Source: CBDANO01 sp965197665 (GTDB lineage: Bacteria; Chloroflexota; Dehalococcoidia; Lucifugimonadales; UBA3495). From it: a stretch of DNA of 64,000 nucleotides. Positions 26,562-35,610 of this stretch are shown in pieces. How positions within the stretch are numbered: position 1 is the stretch's first letter; each line of letters begins with the position of its first letter. The stretch is taken from contig CBDANO010000003.1 in assembly GCA_965197665.1 (NCBI GenBank), forward strand, positions 186,001 to 250,000, read 5' to 3'. The notes under the pieces are model-generated. The model made no database searches and was not told the DNA's origin. It worked only from the letters and a program-made list of their open reading frames with translations. The translations under genes were made by a program, and so were the position numbers.

Positions 26562-27495
26562 AGACGGTGGGCATCCCTGGGTCCCTCAAAACTTCTTAGC
26601 CCTTCCCGAGGAGCAAAGCGGCCTGGATGAGGCCAGGGTGGTGCTCATCCCGGTACCTTACGACAGCACAACTTCGTTTCGTGGCGGCGCCCGCGACGGC
26701 CCCCGGGCTATCATCGAAGCATCTCACGCCTTAGAGGATTACGACGGCGAGCTGGACTTGGATGTTTCCCTGATTGGGGTACACACCACGGCCATGCTGG
26801 AGCCTCACATGGGCGGCCCGGAGTTGATGGTGGAGAGGGTCCGGCGGGCGGTAAGCAAGTACCTGGGGACGAACAAAATCGTGGGGGTATTGGGCGGGGA
26901 GCACTCGGTCTCCATAGGAGCGGCGCAAGCCCACGTCGATGCTTTCCCGGGCTTGTCTGTGCTGTACTTGGATGCCCATGCGGACCTGAGAGGGGAGTAC
27001 ATGGGCACGTCTTGGGGCCACGCTTCGGGAGCGCGCCGTATCCACGAAGTTTGTCCCGTGGCCTTGGTGGGGGTCCGCAGTCTCTGCCAAGAGGAGCGGG
27101 ACTACATCCGGTCCCGAGGAATCCCCGCCTACTTCTGGCCTCCCGCCCTGGAAGACGGTGACCAATGGCAGGACATCGTCGACCGTCTGGGGCCGGAGGT
27201 GTACGTCAGCGTAGACCTCGACGTTTTGGACTCGGCTTTGATGGCCGCAGTGGGCACTCCGGAGCCGGGAGGAATGGGCTGGTATCAGGTAACGGGGTTG
27301 CTGCGAAAGGTGGCGGAGTCTCGGCGAGTCGTGGGATTTGACGTGTGCGAGCTTTCCCCCGGGGATGGCCCGCCGGCTTGCGCATACACGGCCGCCAAAC
27401 TGGTCTACAAGCTGATAGCATATGCCGGGGCGCGTCGGCCGCCGCAGTTGCTACCGGACCGGATTCCTGGACCGGGGTCCGAAAGAACCGGATAA
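26554..27495 (+). CDS. speB: Agmatinase / arginase-family ureohydrolase
   Basis: 313 residues, GTG start overlapping speD. The binuclear manganese site is visible in GGEHSVSIG, YLDAHADLR and SVDLDVLDSA, and the GVRSLCQEE loop is closer to agmatinase than arginase. Agmatinase yields putrescine from agmatine, which together with SpeD supports polyamine synthesis. No arginine decarboxylase is seen in the window. The exact substrate (agmatine versus another guanidino compound) is inferred from family and context. Confidence 0.85.
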   Translation: MSEDGGHPWVPQNFLALPEEQSGLDEARVVLIPVPYDSTTSFRGGARDGPRAIIEASHALEDYDGELDLDVSLIGVHTTAMLEPHMGGPELMVERVRRAVSKYLGTNKIVGVLGGEHSVSIGAAQAHVDAFPGLSVLYLDAHADLRGEYMGTSWGHASGARRIHEVCPVALVGVRSLCQEERDYIRSRGIPAYFWPPALEDGDQWQDIVDRLGPEVYVSVDLDVLDSALMAAVGTPEPGGMGWYQVTGLLRKVAESRRVVGFDVCELSPGDGPPACAYTAAKLVYKLIAYAGARRPPQLLPDRIPGPGSERTG

Positions 27496-27504
27496 GGAAA
27501 ACCA

Positions 27505-28248
27505 ATGGGTGGGTCCCTTCGCTTAGGGCGGATATTCGGCATCCCCATAGAAGTCAACGCCAGTTGGGCCGTTGCTTTCGTTTTGCTGACCTTCTTGCTG
27601 TCCCAGGAGTTTAGAGAGTCCCGTTTGGGATGGCCGGAGGCGCAACGGTGGCTGGTGGCGGTTGCCGTCGTCATTCTGATCTTCTTGTCCGTGTTGACCC
27701 ATGAGCTTAGCCACAGCGTGCTGGCCCGGCGGGAAGGGGTCAGAGTACGCGGGATTACGCTTTTCATCTTTGGCGGGGTTTCCCGGTTGGCCCGGGAGCC
27801 GGACCGGCCTTTGACCGAGTTCACTATCGCCGTGGTCGGTCCGTTGACCAGCTTGGTATTAGCCGGGGTCTTTGGCGGGGTCTGGTTTCTTCTGGACGCC
27901 TGGGGAGGGGGGTCGACCCCGGAAGTAATATTCTTCCTTCTAGCCTGGTCGAACTTGGCCTTGGGCCTCTTCAACATCCTACCCGGTTATCCTCTGGACG
28001 GGGGCAGGGTGCTTAGAGCCATAGTTTGGGGGATCACGGGGAGCCACCGAAAAGCCACGCGAGTAGCGGCAAGGGCGGGCCAGGTCATAGGCGGCGCGAT
28101 GGTCCTTCTAGGCTTGTTCCTGGGGATTTTCGTCGACATTATCGATGGCGTGTGGGTCGCTGTCATCGGCCTCTTTCTGTTTTCCGTGGCGACAGCGGGC
28201 TATCGAGAGCAGGACTCCCAGGTTGGGCCTGTTGGTTTCGACGCCTAG
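27505..28248 (+). CDS. Site-2 protease-family zinc metalloprotease (M50)
   Basis: 247 residues, about five transmembrane segments. The zinc site HELSHS lies in the second helix region (about 71-76) and the third ligand in LFNILPGYPLDGGRV (about 156-170). There is no PDZ or CBS domain, so it is a compact Rip3-like intramembrane protease. It starts nine bases after speB. Substrate unknown; ECF anti-sigma factors are common targets of the family. Confidence 0.88.
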   Translation: MGGSLRLGRIFGIPIEVNASWAVAFVLLTFLLSQEFRESRLGWPEAQRWLVAVAVVILIFLSVLTHELSHSVLARREGVRVRGITLFIFGGVSRLAREPDRPLTEFTIAVVGPLTSLVLAGVFGGVWFLLDAWGGGSTPEVIFFLLAWSNLALGLFNILPGYPLDGGRVLRAIVWGITGSHRKATRVAARAGQVIGGAMVLLGLFLGIFVDIIDGVWVAVIGLFLFSVATAGYREQDSQVGPVGFDA

Positions 28249-28282
28249 CGGGGGCCGAGGCTTTACCGGGGCGCCCCCGCGG

Positions 28283-28301
28283 CGCCGGTTTCAAACCGGC
28301 G
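28283..28301. repeat. Dispersed palindrome, copy 3
   Basis: CGCCGGTTT and AAACCGGCG arms followed by TCTACAGGGG, in the gap between the M50 protease and cysteine desulfurase genes. Confidence 0.75.
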
Positions 28302-28368
28302 TCTACAGGGGCCGAGGCTGCATTGTGGCGCCGCCCCAGCCGCGCTGCGCCGGCCGTTACACCGGCTA

Positions 28369-28377
28369 TGCTACAAT
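28369..28377 (+). promoter_or_regulatory. Extended -10 element upstream of the cysteine desulfurase gene
   Basis: TGCTACAAT, 28 bp before the ATG. No consensus -35 box is visible. Confidence 0.4.
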
Positions 28378-28404
28378 ACTAGCCAGCCGTACCTGAGGTT
28401 AGCT

Positions 28405-29598
28405 ATGACGAAGAAAGGGACCGTATACCTAGACCACGCCGGGACCACGCCGATGGACCCCAGGGTGTTGGAGGCTATGCTGCCTTACTTCAGTCAGAGT
28501 TACGGGAATCCTTCCAGCATTCACATGGTGGGACAGGAGGCCAGGTACGCCTTGGACGAGTCGCGGGAACGGGTGGCGGAGGTGTTGCGCTGCCGGGCCC
28601 GGGAGGTTGTGTTTACCAGCGGCGGCACCGAATCGGACAACGCCGCGATACACGGAGCGGCGACAGCGCTGCAAGAGACGGGGAACCACATCATAACCTG
28701 CGGTACCGAGCACCACGCGGTACTGCACGCTTGCCAGTACCTGGAAGGCTTGGGGTTCGATGTGACGTACCTTCCCGTGGACGGCTGCGGCATGGTCCAA
28801 CCCGGGGCAGTGTACCAAGCCATCACGGACCGGACCACCTTGGTCTCCCTCATGTACGCGAATAATGAGATAGGCACCATCAATCCTATCGCGGAGATTT
28901 CCGAGGCAGTCCACCGCCGGGCGGCGGAGCTGGAGCGGACCATCGTGATGCATACGGACGCCGTTCAAGCCGCCGGCTTTCTGGAGTTGGACGTGGGTCG
29001 GTTGGGAGTGGACATGTTGAGCCTGTCGGGCCACAAGTTCTACGGGCCGAAAGGGACCGGGGCGCTCTACGTCAAGCGGGGGACTCCCTTCTTGCCTTTC
29101 ATGCTTGGCGGGGGCCAGGAACGGGAGAGGCGGGCCGGGACGGAGAACATCCCCGGCATCGTAGGACTGTCCGTGGCCCTGCAATTAGCCGACGGGCAAC
29201 GGGAAGAAGCAAGTGCCCACTGTTCCAGGCTGCGGGACCGGATCATAAGAGTTGTGTCCGACAACATTCCCGATAGTCATTTGAACGGACACCCATCGCA
29301 ACGGCTGCCCAATAACGTAAACTTTTCGTTCCAAGGGGTCGAGGGCGAACCGATACTTTTGGGGTTGGACATGGCCGGAATAGCGGCGTCCAGCGGCAGC
29401 GCCTGCAGCTCCGGCTCGTTGGAACTCTCCCACGTGCTGCTGGCTTTGGGCCAATCGGCCGATCTGGCCAGGGGCAGTCTCAGAATAACCCTGGGCAAGA
29501 AAAATACTTCCGAAGAAGTTGATTACGTATTGGACGAGTTGGCGGGGCTGGTGAGGCATCTACGCCAGTTGCCCGCGTTGACAACCACCGGCATCTGA
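28405..29598 (+). CDS. Cysteine desulfurase (NifS/IscS-type)
   Basis: 397 residues. PLP enzyme that takes sulfur from cysteine for Fe-S clusters and thiolated cofactors. The opening VYLDHAGTTPMDP, the HTDAVQAAG segment, the PLP-lysine site SLSGHKFYGPKGTGAL and the catalytic Cys loop ASSGSACSSGSLE are all intact. Class I (group I) features. No iscU, mnmA or other partner gene is adjacent, so the sulfur acceptor cannot be inferred. Start ATG at 28405 has GAGG seven bases upstream. Confidence 0.95.
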   Translation: MTKKGTVYLDHAGTTPMDPRVLEAMLPYFSQSYGNPSSIHMVGQEARYALDESRERVAEVLRCRAREVVFTSGGTESDNAAIHGAATALQETGNHIITCGTEHHAVLHACQYLEGLGFDVTYLPVDGCGMVQPGAVYQAITDRTTLVSLMYANNEIGTINPIAEISEAVHRRAAELERTIVMHTDAVQAAGFLELDVGRLGVDMLSLSGHKFYGPKGTGALYVKRGTPFLPFMLGGGQERERRAGTENIPGIVGLSVALQLADGQREEASAHCSRLRDRIIRVVSDNIPDSHLNGHPSQRLPNNVNFSFQGVEGEPILLGLDMAGIAASSGSACSSGSLELSHVLLALGQSADLARGSLRITLGKKNTSEEVDYVLDELAGLVRHLRQLPALTTTGI

Positions 29599-29673
29599 AA
29601 GCCTCAAGCCGTTATAAGCATTGTTGACATGAGGCACGCCGGACTCCGCCGACCCTGGACTCGTGGAACTAAT

Positions 29674-30336
29674 ATGCTTGGGCGACATCCTTTGAGGCTT
29701 TGCGCCGCCATCGCCGCAGTATTACTGGCCGTTGCGGCTTGCTCGGGCGATTCGTCCGACTACCCGGTGATCAGGGCCGGCAGGACTTTGCACGTTACGG
29801 TCCTGGCCTTGGACCGGCTCCCCGAACTGCGCTACTCGCAGTTTTTTCAAGACCAACCCCTCGGCCATTTCCGGGTGAGACCCTCCCAAGAGGGCATGGA
29901 GATAGTGCTGGCGCGCCTGCGAGTGGAAAACCACACCGCCGTTACCTCGGTCGTGGTCGTGGACGGGCAGGCCGCTGAGTTACGGGACTTCTTCCAGGGG
30001 GCGTATTGGCCCGTTGACCTCCTGAGCCAAGGAGAGAGGTGGACGCGGTCCGATAGCGGGTGGGTTTGGGTGAACAATAGCGTTGTGCCGGAGGCGCCCG
30101 AAGACTCGCCGGAGGACCGATTGCCCGACCCACCGGATTGGGACGACGGTACCGTGAGAAAGATAGAGCTTCAGGCCGGCGGCGGCGCCGTCCCCGGACA
30201 GGGCTTCCTACTGGGCTCGGTCCAACTCGACAAGGGGTATGGCGTGGAAGGATGGATGGTGTTTGAAGCTCCGGAGGGCATCGAATTCCGAGAATTAAGA
30301 TGGCGGGCCGGAGATTCGATTACCATCGAGTTTTAG
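29674..30336 (+). CDS. Putative lipoprotein of unknown function
   Basis: About 220 residues with a signal peptide ending in lipobox LLAVAAC, so it is probably exported and lipid-anchored through that Cys. The mature part is beta-rich, with VLARLRVENHTAV resembling the Ig-like domain of bacterial lipoproteins such as the telomere-repeat-binding-factor-like DUF4352 group, but this is only a fold impression. I do not recognise a function. The frame is open from 29629; the ATG at 29674 gives a standard signal peptide. Confidence 0.65.
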   Translation: MLGRHPLRLCAAIAAVLLAVAACSGDSSDYPVIRAGRTLHVTVLALDRLPELRYSQFFQDQPLGHFRVRPSQEGMEIVLARLRVENHTAVTSVVVVDGQAAELRDFFQGAYWPVDLLSQGERWTRSDSGWVWVNNSVVPEAPEDSPEDRLPDPPDWDDGTVRKIELQAGGGAVPGQGFLLGSVQLDKGYGVEGWMVFEAPEGIEFRELRWRAGDSITIEF

Positions 30337-30343
30337 AAGCCGG

Positions 30344-30964
30344 TTGTGGGCTAACGGGCAGCGGTCGGCGGGGGCCGCGCCGCCGGCTTGGCGGCGGCTC
30401 TTTCACTTATTCGCGGGCTCGTCGATACCGATAGCCGGGATATTCGCCCCTGAAGGGGTCATGGTCCCGGCCCTAGCGGCCCTGTCCGGCGGGGCCTTGG
30501 CCTTGGACCTGCTCCGGTTCCGCGTGGGGTGGTTGAACCGGCAGTTTCTCCGGTGGCTGGCCCCCCTGTTGAAGCACGACGAGGGCCATCGTTTCACCGG
30601 AGCGACCTACCTGGTCGTTGCGGGGTTATTCTCCGTCCTATTCTTCGGTGCGGAAGTGGCCGTGCCGGCAATGCTGTTCCTGTCGCTGGGCGATCCGGCG
30701 GCGGCGTTGGTTGGACGGAGAATGCCGGGTCCCAGGCTGCTGGGGAAATCTCCCGGGGGCACGGCCGCGTTCTTGGCGGTGTCGGCGGCGGTGGTAACCG
30801 TGCTGGTAGTCAGCGGAGCGATTGAAGACCATCATTGGGGGCTGTGGGGGCTATGGGTAGGGGCGCTGGTTGCCGGGCTGGTGGAGTTGGCCCCGGCGCC
30901 GCCCGACGATAATTTGGCGGTGCCCTTGGTTTCCGGGGCCGCCATGCACTTCTTGGGGGTGTGA
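30344..30964 (+). CDS. CTP-dependent lipid-alcohol kinase-like membrane protein (SEC59/DGK1/VTE5 group)
   Basis: 206 residues, six or more hydrophobic helices. It opens WRRLFHLFAGSSIP and contains SLGDPAAALVGRRM followed by GKSPGGTAAFL, the pattern of the dolichol kinase, diacylglycerol kinase and phytol kinase family. The start is probably the TTG at 30344, eight bases after the lipoprotein stop, but this is uncertain. The lipid substrate is unknown; prenol recycling is plausible. Confidence 0.72.
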   Translation: MWANGQRSAGAAPPAWRRLFHLFAGSSIPIAGIFAPEGVMVPALAALSGGALALDLLRFRVGWLNRQFLRWLAPLLKHDEGHRFTGATYLVVAGLFSVLFFGAEVAVPAMLFLSLGDPAAALVGRRMPGPRLLGKSPGGTAAFLAVSAAVVTVLVVSGAIEDHHWGLWGLWVGALVAGLVELAPAPPDDNLAVPLVSGAAMHFLGV

Positions 30965-30978
30965 CGGAGATCGGGTGG

Positions 30979-32325
30979 CTAGGGGCCGCCGTCGAAGTGA
31001 ATAACTTGGGCTTGTTCCCGCTGGAATTTTAGATAGGCTTCCTTGGTCATGGAGGGCCGGTGGGACGCGATGTTCTCCTTTGCCTTGCGAGCGTCATCCA
31101 CCAGCAAGTCGATCACCACCATAGCCATGATCTTGGCCGGATTGACCACTGCCAATTCGTAGTTTTCGATCAAGTACTCGTTGCTATGCCCGGGGCCGGC
31201 GGCGCCGCCGGTGTAGGGATGGCAAGCGGGTATCAGGTGGCTCAAGTCCCCCATGTCGGTGGACCCGCCCCGGTTGCGGCGGTTGGGCATGACCAAGACG
31301 GAACGCTCGCCCATCAGTTCTACGGAATTTCTGCGGAACAGCTCTTGCAAATTACTATCGTGGCGCATGGGCAGGTAACCGGGAATGTTGGTGATCTCGA
31401 CGGCGGCGCCCACCGCCAAAGCCCCGGCCTTGAAACAGCGGTCCACCGCGGCCCCGTTCTTCACCACGGCTTCGGGGGACCCGGACCGTACCCGCCACTC
31501 CAAGCGCACGTCGGCCGGAACGGCGCTGACCGCTTCGCCGCCCTTGGTCATTATTCCGTGCACGCGGACCGTGTCCTCGTCACGGTGGGTCTCCCGGTTG
31601 GCGTGGATAGCCTGGATGGCGAAGGTTGCGGCGTTGAGGGCATTGATACCTTTGTGGGGATAGCTGCCGGCGTGGGCCCCTCTCCCGATGTAGCGGACGT
31701 ACTTGACCATGTGGCCGTTGCTGGTCCCGCCGACCGCGAACTTCCTGTCTCCCATGTCGCTGGCGGTGTGGCACATCATGGCGACGTCGACGTCGTCGAA
31801 CTCGCCCTTACGAATGAGTTCTTGCTTCCCGCTGAGGAATTCGAGACGCCCTTGCTCCTTCAGCCGGAGCCGACGCTCCACTTCAATGAACTCCTCGGCG
31901 GGAACGGCGAAGGGGATGATCTCCCCGGAAAGCCGGCCCAAGACTTCGGGTGTCAGAAGGCCCATGACCGCGCCTAGCATCATGCCAATCTGGCAATGGT
32001 GGCCGCAGGCGTGGGCCGCTCCGGTTTCCGGGTCGGAGAAGGGGTGGTCATTAACTATGAGGGAATCAAGCTCGCCAATGATCGCTACTTTGGGCCCCGG
32101 TCCGCCGCCGCCGGTGATGCGGCCCTTTACTCCGGTGAGGGCCAGCGCCGACCGGTGCGGGATTCCCAACTCGTCGAAATTACGTTGGACCAAGCGGGAG
32201 GTCTTGACTTCGCTGAACCCGGCCTCGGGGTGTGACAGGACTTGCCGGGCAACGTCGACGATGTCCTGCTTTTTGCTATCAATAGCGGCGCAGGCTTTCC
32301 GTTTTAGCTCTTGGGTGGTTAGCAC
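30979..32325 (-). CDS. M20-family amidohydrolase, AbgB-like (downstream copy)
   Basis: 448 residues, GTG start. Metal ligands are visible in HACGHHCQIG, VPAEEFIEVE, MMCHTASDMG and GPGHSNEY, as in peptidase M20D and p-aminobenzoyl-glutamate hydrolase subunit B. A dimerisation domain lies around 185-305. It follows a paralogous gene by 5 bp, and the two proteins share most motifs (HACGHHCQIGMM, VRVHxIxTKGGEAVSAVPADVR), so they are a tandem duplication. They may form a heteromer like AbgA/AbgB or have split substrates. Confidence 0.88.
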   Translation of the reverse strand: MLTTQELKRKACAAIDSKKQDIVDVARQVLSHPEAGFSEVKTSRLVQRNFDELGIPHRSALALTGVKGRITGGGGPGPKVAIIGELDSLIVNDHPFSDPETGAAHACGHHCQIGMMLGAVMGLLTPEVLGRLSGEIIPFAVPAEEFIEVERRLRLKEQGRLEFLSGKQELIRKGEFDDVDVAMMCHTASDMGDRKFAVGGTSNGHMVKYVRYIGRGAHAGSYPHKGINALNAATFAIQAIHANRETHRDEDTVRVHGIMTKGGEAVSAVPADVRLEWRVRSGSPEAVVKNGAAVDRCFKAGALAVGAAVEITNIPGYLPMRHDSNLQELFRRNSVELMGERSVLVMPNRRNRGGSTDMGDLSHLIPACHPYTGGAAGPGHSNEYLIENYELAVVNPAKIMAMVVIDLLVDDARKAKENIASHRPSMTKEAYLKFQREQAQVIHFDGGP

Positions 32326-32330
32326 TTAAG

Positions 32331-33674
32331 TCACTGGCCCCGCAACGTTTCTTCAAAGGTTTCTTCGGAGGCAAGTTCTCGCATGAATTTTAGGTACTCG
32401 TCCCGGGCCATCTCGGGGCGGTGCCCGGAAATAATGCTGCCCGCCGCCGCCGCGCCGTCGGCCAGCAGGTCTATTGCCGTGCCCGCCAGGGCCTTGGCGG
32501 CGGTAACAACCGCCAAGTCGTAGTCTTCAACCACGTAGTCGGCGCCGTGGCCGATACCCACAGCGCCGCCTACGTAGGGATGTATTGCGGGCATCAGGTG
32601 GCTGATGTCGCCCATGTCGGTGGAGCCGGTGCGGTGGGAGACGTAGCCGACATTGTCTTTACCCACTAGGTCAACCGAGTTGGACTCGAAGACTTCGGCC
32701 ATTCGCTTGTCTTGATTCAAGGGCAGGTATCCGGGAATGGTCTGGATGGAGACGCCGGCCCCGACGGCCATGGCGCCGGCTTTCAAGGCCCGGTCTACTT
32801 TGGCGTTGGCGTCCATGATGGCGTCCAGGCTGCGGCCCCGGACGAAGGTCTCCATGCGGACGTCGGCGGGGACGGCGCTAACGGCTTCGCCGCCCTTGGT
32901 AATTATTGGATGGACGCGGACCGTGTCCTCATCGCGGAAGGTCTCGCGGTTGAAGTGGATGGCGCTAAGGGCCAAGGTAGCGGCATTCAGTGCGTTGACT
33001 CCCAGATGGGGCGCGCCGCCGGCGTGGGCCCCCTTGCCGATGAAGCGGACCCGCTTGGCCAGGGTACCGTTGTTGGTGTCGCTGATGCAAAGACTCTTTT
33101 CCTCGCGGTTGCTGGTGGTATGGACCATCATGGCCATGTCCACGTCATCGAACTCGCCGAGTTTGACCAACTCGGGTTTTCCGCCCAGGAACTCGATCTT
33201 GCCCTCCCGTCGAAGGGAGTCCCTGTATTCGATTTCTATGTATTCCTCAGCGGGCACCGCGATAAACACTAAGCGTCCGCTAAGGGCGTCCAATACATCG
33301 GATTGAATCAAGCCCAACATAGCGCCGAACATCATTCCGATCTGGCAGTGGTGGCCGCAGGCGTGAGCCGCTCCGGTTTCCGGGTCGGCGAAGGGATGCT
33401 GGTTGACGATGAGCGAGTCCAGCTCGCCCAGGATAGCGAGGGCGGGGCCGGCGCTGCCCCCGATGAACTCGGAGCGGATGCCCGTGAGGGCCAAGCCGGC
33501 CCGGAAGGGGGCGCCTAGCTCGGCCAGTTTGCCAGCCACCAGCTTCGAGGTCTTGGCCTCCCGGAATCCCGGCTCCGGGTTTTTGAGGATGGTTTTGGCC
33601 AGGTTGACGATTTCATCGGCCCTAGCGTCTATTTCTTGGAAGGCGCGGCGCTTGAGGTCTGTCTTGGAGGGCAT
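32331..33674 (-). CDS. M20-family amidohydrolase, AbgB-like (upstream copy)
   Basis: 447 residues. Same metal-binding motifs as the neighbour (HACGHHCQIG, VPAEEYIEIE, MMVHTTSN, GIGHGADY) and the same SAVPADVRMET region. AAGGGAG lies six bases before the ATG. First gene of the two-gene operon. It differs from the downstream copy mainly in the N-terminal and lid regions. Substrate is unknown; amide-linked glutamate or indole conjugates are typical for the family. Confidence 0.88.
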   Translation of the reverse strand: MPSKTDLKRRAFQEIDARADEIVNLAKTILKNPEPGFREAKTSKLVAGKLAELGAPFRAGLALTGIRSEFIGGSAGPALAILGELDSLIVNQHPFADPETGAAHACGHHCQIGMMFGAMLGLIQSDVLDALSGRLVFIAVPAEEYIEIEYRDSLRREGKIEFLGGKPELVKLGEFDDVDMAMMVHTTSNREEKSLCISDTNNGTLAKRVRFIGKGAHAGGAPHLGVNALNAATLALSAIHFNRETFRDEDTVRVHPIITKGGEAVSAVPADVRMETFVRGRSLDAIMDANAKVDRALKAGAMAVGAGVSIQTIPGYLPLNQDKRMAEVFESNSVDLVGKDNVGYVSHRTGSTDMGDISHLMPAIHPYVGGAVGIGHGADYVVEDYDLAVVTAAKALAGTAIDLLADGAAAAGSIISGHRPEMARDEYLKFMRELASEETFEETLRGQ

Positions 33675-33743
33675 AGCGACTCCCTTGGACAGGTTGGATA
33701 GGATTGTAGCAGAGGGTAAGGGTGTTGGGTATACGCGATCACC

Positions 33744-33838
33744 GGGCCGGTTTCAAACCCGCCCCGACATTTTGGTGTGGTTACGTAGAGAATGCTATTT
33801 TCATTCTTGCGCGGGCGGGCCGGTTTCAAACCGGCCCC
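33744..33838. repeat. Tandem pair of dispersed palindromes
   Basis: Two units (33744-33765 and 33817-33838) about 73 bp apart, each with arms like GGGCCGGTTT and AAACCGGCCC. The second is preceded by ATTTTCATTCTTGCG, the first followed by TTTTGGTGTGGTTACG; a third ATTTTCATTCTTCGGGG half-unit follows at about 33870. This shows that the repeating unit is about 75 bp, larger than the palindrome itself. They fill the 33675-33916 gap between divergent genes. Confidence 0.85.
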
Positions 33839-33916
33839 TACGGTTTTGTATTATTGCGCGGAGAATGGTATTTTCATTCTTCGGGGGGCCGGTCTTGGCC
33901 GGCGTGAGGGATTGCC

Positions 33917-35065
33917 ATGAAAGTAGTTGTAGCTCCTCAAACTTTTAAGGGGACTGTTCCGGCTTTGGTGGCGGCGCGGGCAATCGAGCGGGGGGTCCTT
34001 GCGGCTTTGCCTGACGCTGAGACGGTGCTGGCGCCGGTGGCTGACGGCGGCGACGGCACGTTGGACGCGTTGGTCGATAGCACCGGCGGCGAGATGTTCC
34101 GGAGCGCCGTCACCGGTCCCTTGGGGCGGCAACTTGAAGCTATGTGGGGGGTAATGGGCGACGGGCGGACCGCGGTCGTGGAGATGGCCCGGGCCTCCGG
34201 ACTGGCGTTGGTCCCGCCGCGGCGGCGCGACGCCAGAACCACTACGACCCGAGGGACGGGACAGATTATCAAGGAAGCCCTGGACCGGGGGTTCACTCGC
34301 ATCATAGTCGGGTTGGGCGGAAGCGCAACCAACGACGGCGGTGCCGGGATGGCCGAGGCCCTGGGAGTGCGATTTTTGGATGCCGAAGGGAACTCGATTC
34401 CCAGAGGCGGCGCGGCTTTGGCCCGTCTAGCCGGTATTGACGTTTCCGGCCTGCACCCGGGCTTGGCCGGAGCGACGATCATCGGAGCTACCGACGTTAC
34501 CAACCCGCTGTGCGGCCCGACTGGGGCATCAGCGGTTTACGGCCCTCAAAAGGGGGCTTCTCCGGAGGTGGTGGCCGAGTTGGACGCCGCCCTAGAGACC
34601 TTTGCCAGCGTCCTGCGCCGAGACTTGGGGCTGGACGTGGCGGGGCGTCCGGGCGCCGGGGCCGCCGGTGGACTGGGGGCCGGCCTCATGGCTTTCGCCG
34701 GCGCGGAGCTGCGGTCGGGCATTGACATGGTGTGCGACGTTCTGGGATTCGACGCCCACCTGGAGGGGGCCGACTTGGTGATTACCGGAGAGGGACGGGC
34801 CGACCATTCGACGATTTTCGATAAGGCTCCGGTGGGCGTGGCCCGGAGAGCTATGGCCCTGGGTGTGCCCACCGTCTTGCTGGCGGGGAGCCTGGGCCCG
34901 GGCCACGAGGAACTCTACCAGCACGGGATAACCGGCGTGATGTGCATCATCGACCGGCCCATGAGCTTTCAACAGAGCCTGCAACGGACGGAGGAACTCT
35001 TGGAGGGGGCCGCGGAAAGGACGATGCGGTTGCTGTCGAGGGGCGGGAGCTTAGGCGGCGCCTGA
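33917..35065 (+). CDS. Glycerate 2-kinase (GlxK/GarK family)
   Basis: 382 residues. MKVVVAPQTFKGTVPALVAA at the start, ADGGDGTLDALV, and GLGGSATNDGGAGMAEALG are signature segments of the family that phosphorylates D-glycerate to 2-phosphoglycerate. The C-terminal GEGRADHSTIFDKAPVGVAR fits as well. Divergent from the M20 operon. It may serve glycolate/glyoxylate degradation; a hydroxyacid-reductase relative (45436-46323) occurs further on but is not adjacent. Confidence 0.93.
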   Translation: MKVVVAPQTFKGTVPALVAARAIERGVLAALPDAETVLAPVADGGDGTLDALVDSTGGEMFRSAVTGPLGRQLEAMWGVMGDGRTAVVEMARASGLALVPPRRRDARTTTTRGTGQIIKEALDRGFTRIIVGLGGSATNDGGAGMAEALGVRFLDAEGNSIPRGGAALARLAGIDVSGLHPGLAGATIIGATDVTNPLCGPTGASAVYGPQKGASPEVVAELDAALETFASVLRRDLGLDVAGRPGAGAAGGLGAGLMAFAGAELRSGIDMVCDVLGFDAHLEGADLVITGEGRADHSTIFDKAPVGVARRAMALGVPTVLLAGSLGPGHEELYQHGITGVMCIIDRPMSFQQSLQRTEELLEGAAERTMRLLSRGGSLGGA

Positions 35066-35208
35066 GGGTTGAGTTGCCGGCGTTGCTAGTGGGCCGGCCG
35101 GTCGGTCCAGGCGGTGGTTGAGGGCCTATCAGGGCCCCAGTCAGGGCATGGCAAGGCCTGGGGAGAGGGGTAGGCCGGACGCTACCGTATTATCGTAGAA
35201 GCCGGCGG

Positions 35209-35610
35209 TTACCGGATGCGTTCTTCGACGAAGTCGACGACCAGCTTGGATAGGTGGAGGGAGCGCTCGGCGTCGACGCTGTCAAAGGCTTCCGAAGGAA
35301 TGCCGCCGGGCAAGTAGCTGGGGTAGCGGGTGATTTCGTAGTACTTGTCCAGTTGGCGGGCTTCGCTCTTGATGGTGTCGAACATCATGTCGAACAGCTT
35401 GGCGTCCTCGCACAAGTCCACTAGGGAGTGCCCCCAAACGTCTTCAACTTTCCGGTGATACAGGTAGGCTTTGACCGCTTTCTCGGCGGCTTGCTGCCCC
35501 AGGAAGCAGGCCAGGTTGAACCTACTCCCCTCGCTGGCGAAGGCGGCGTCGTCCAGGTCTTGGCGGGCTTGCCGCATCCAGCGGGCCCCCTCGGCAAGGT
35601 AATCAGGCAT
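35209..35610 (-). CDS. HEPN-domain protein
   Basis: 133 residues, all-helical, with FLGQQAAEKAVKAYLYHR and GHSLVDL in the first helices and YYEITRYPSYLPGG near 95-108, as in HEPN proteins paired with minimal nucleotidyltransferases. The R-x4-6-H RNase motif of toxic HEPNs is not evident. It overlaps the upstream MNT-like gene by 8 bp. The pair could be a toxin-antitoxin module, but the partner's active site is degenerate. The gap to the kinase gene (35066-35208) holds nothing I recognise. Confidence 0.75.
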   Translation of the reverse strand: MPDYLAEGARWMRQARQDLDDAAFASEGSRFNLACFLGQQAAEKAVKAYLYHRKVEDVWGHSLVDLCEDAKLFDMMFDTIKSEARQLDKYYEITRYPSYLPGGIPSEAFDSVDAERSLHLSKLVVDFVEERIR

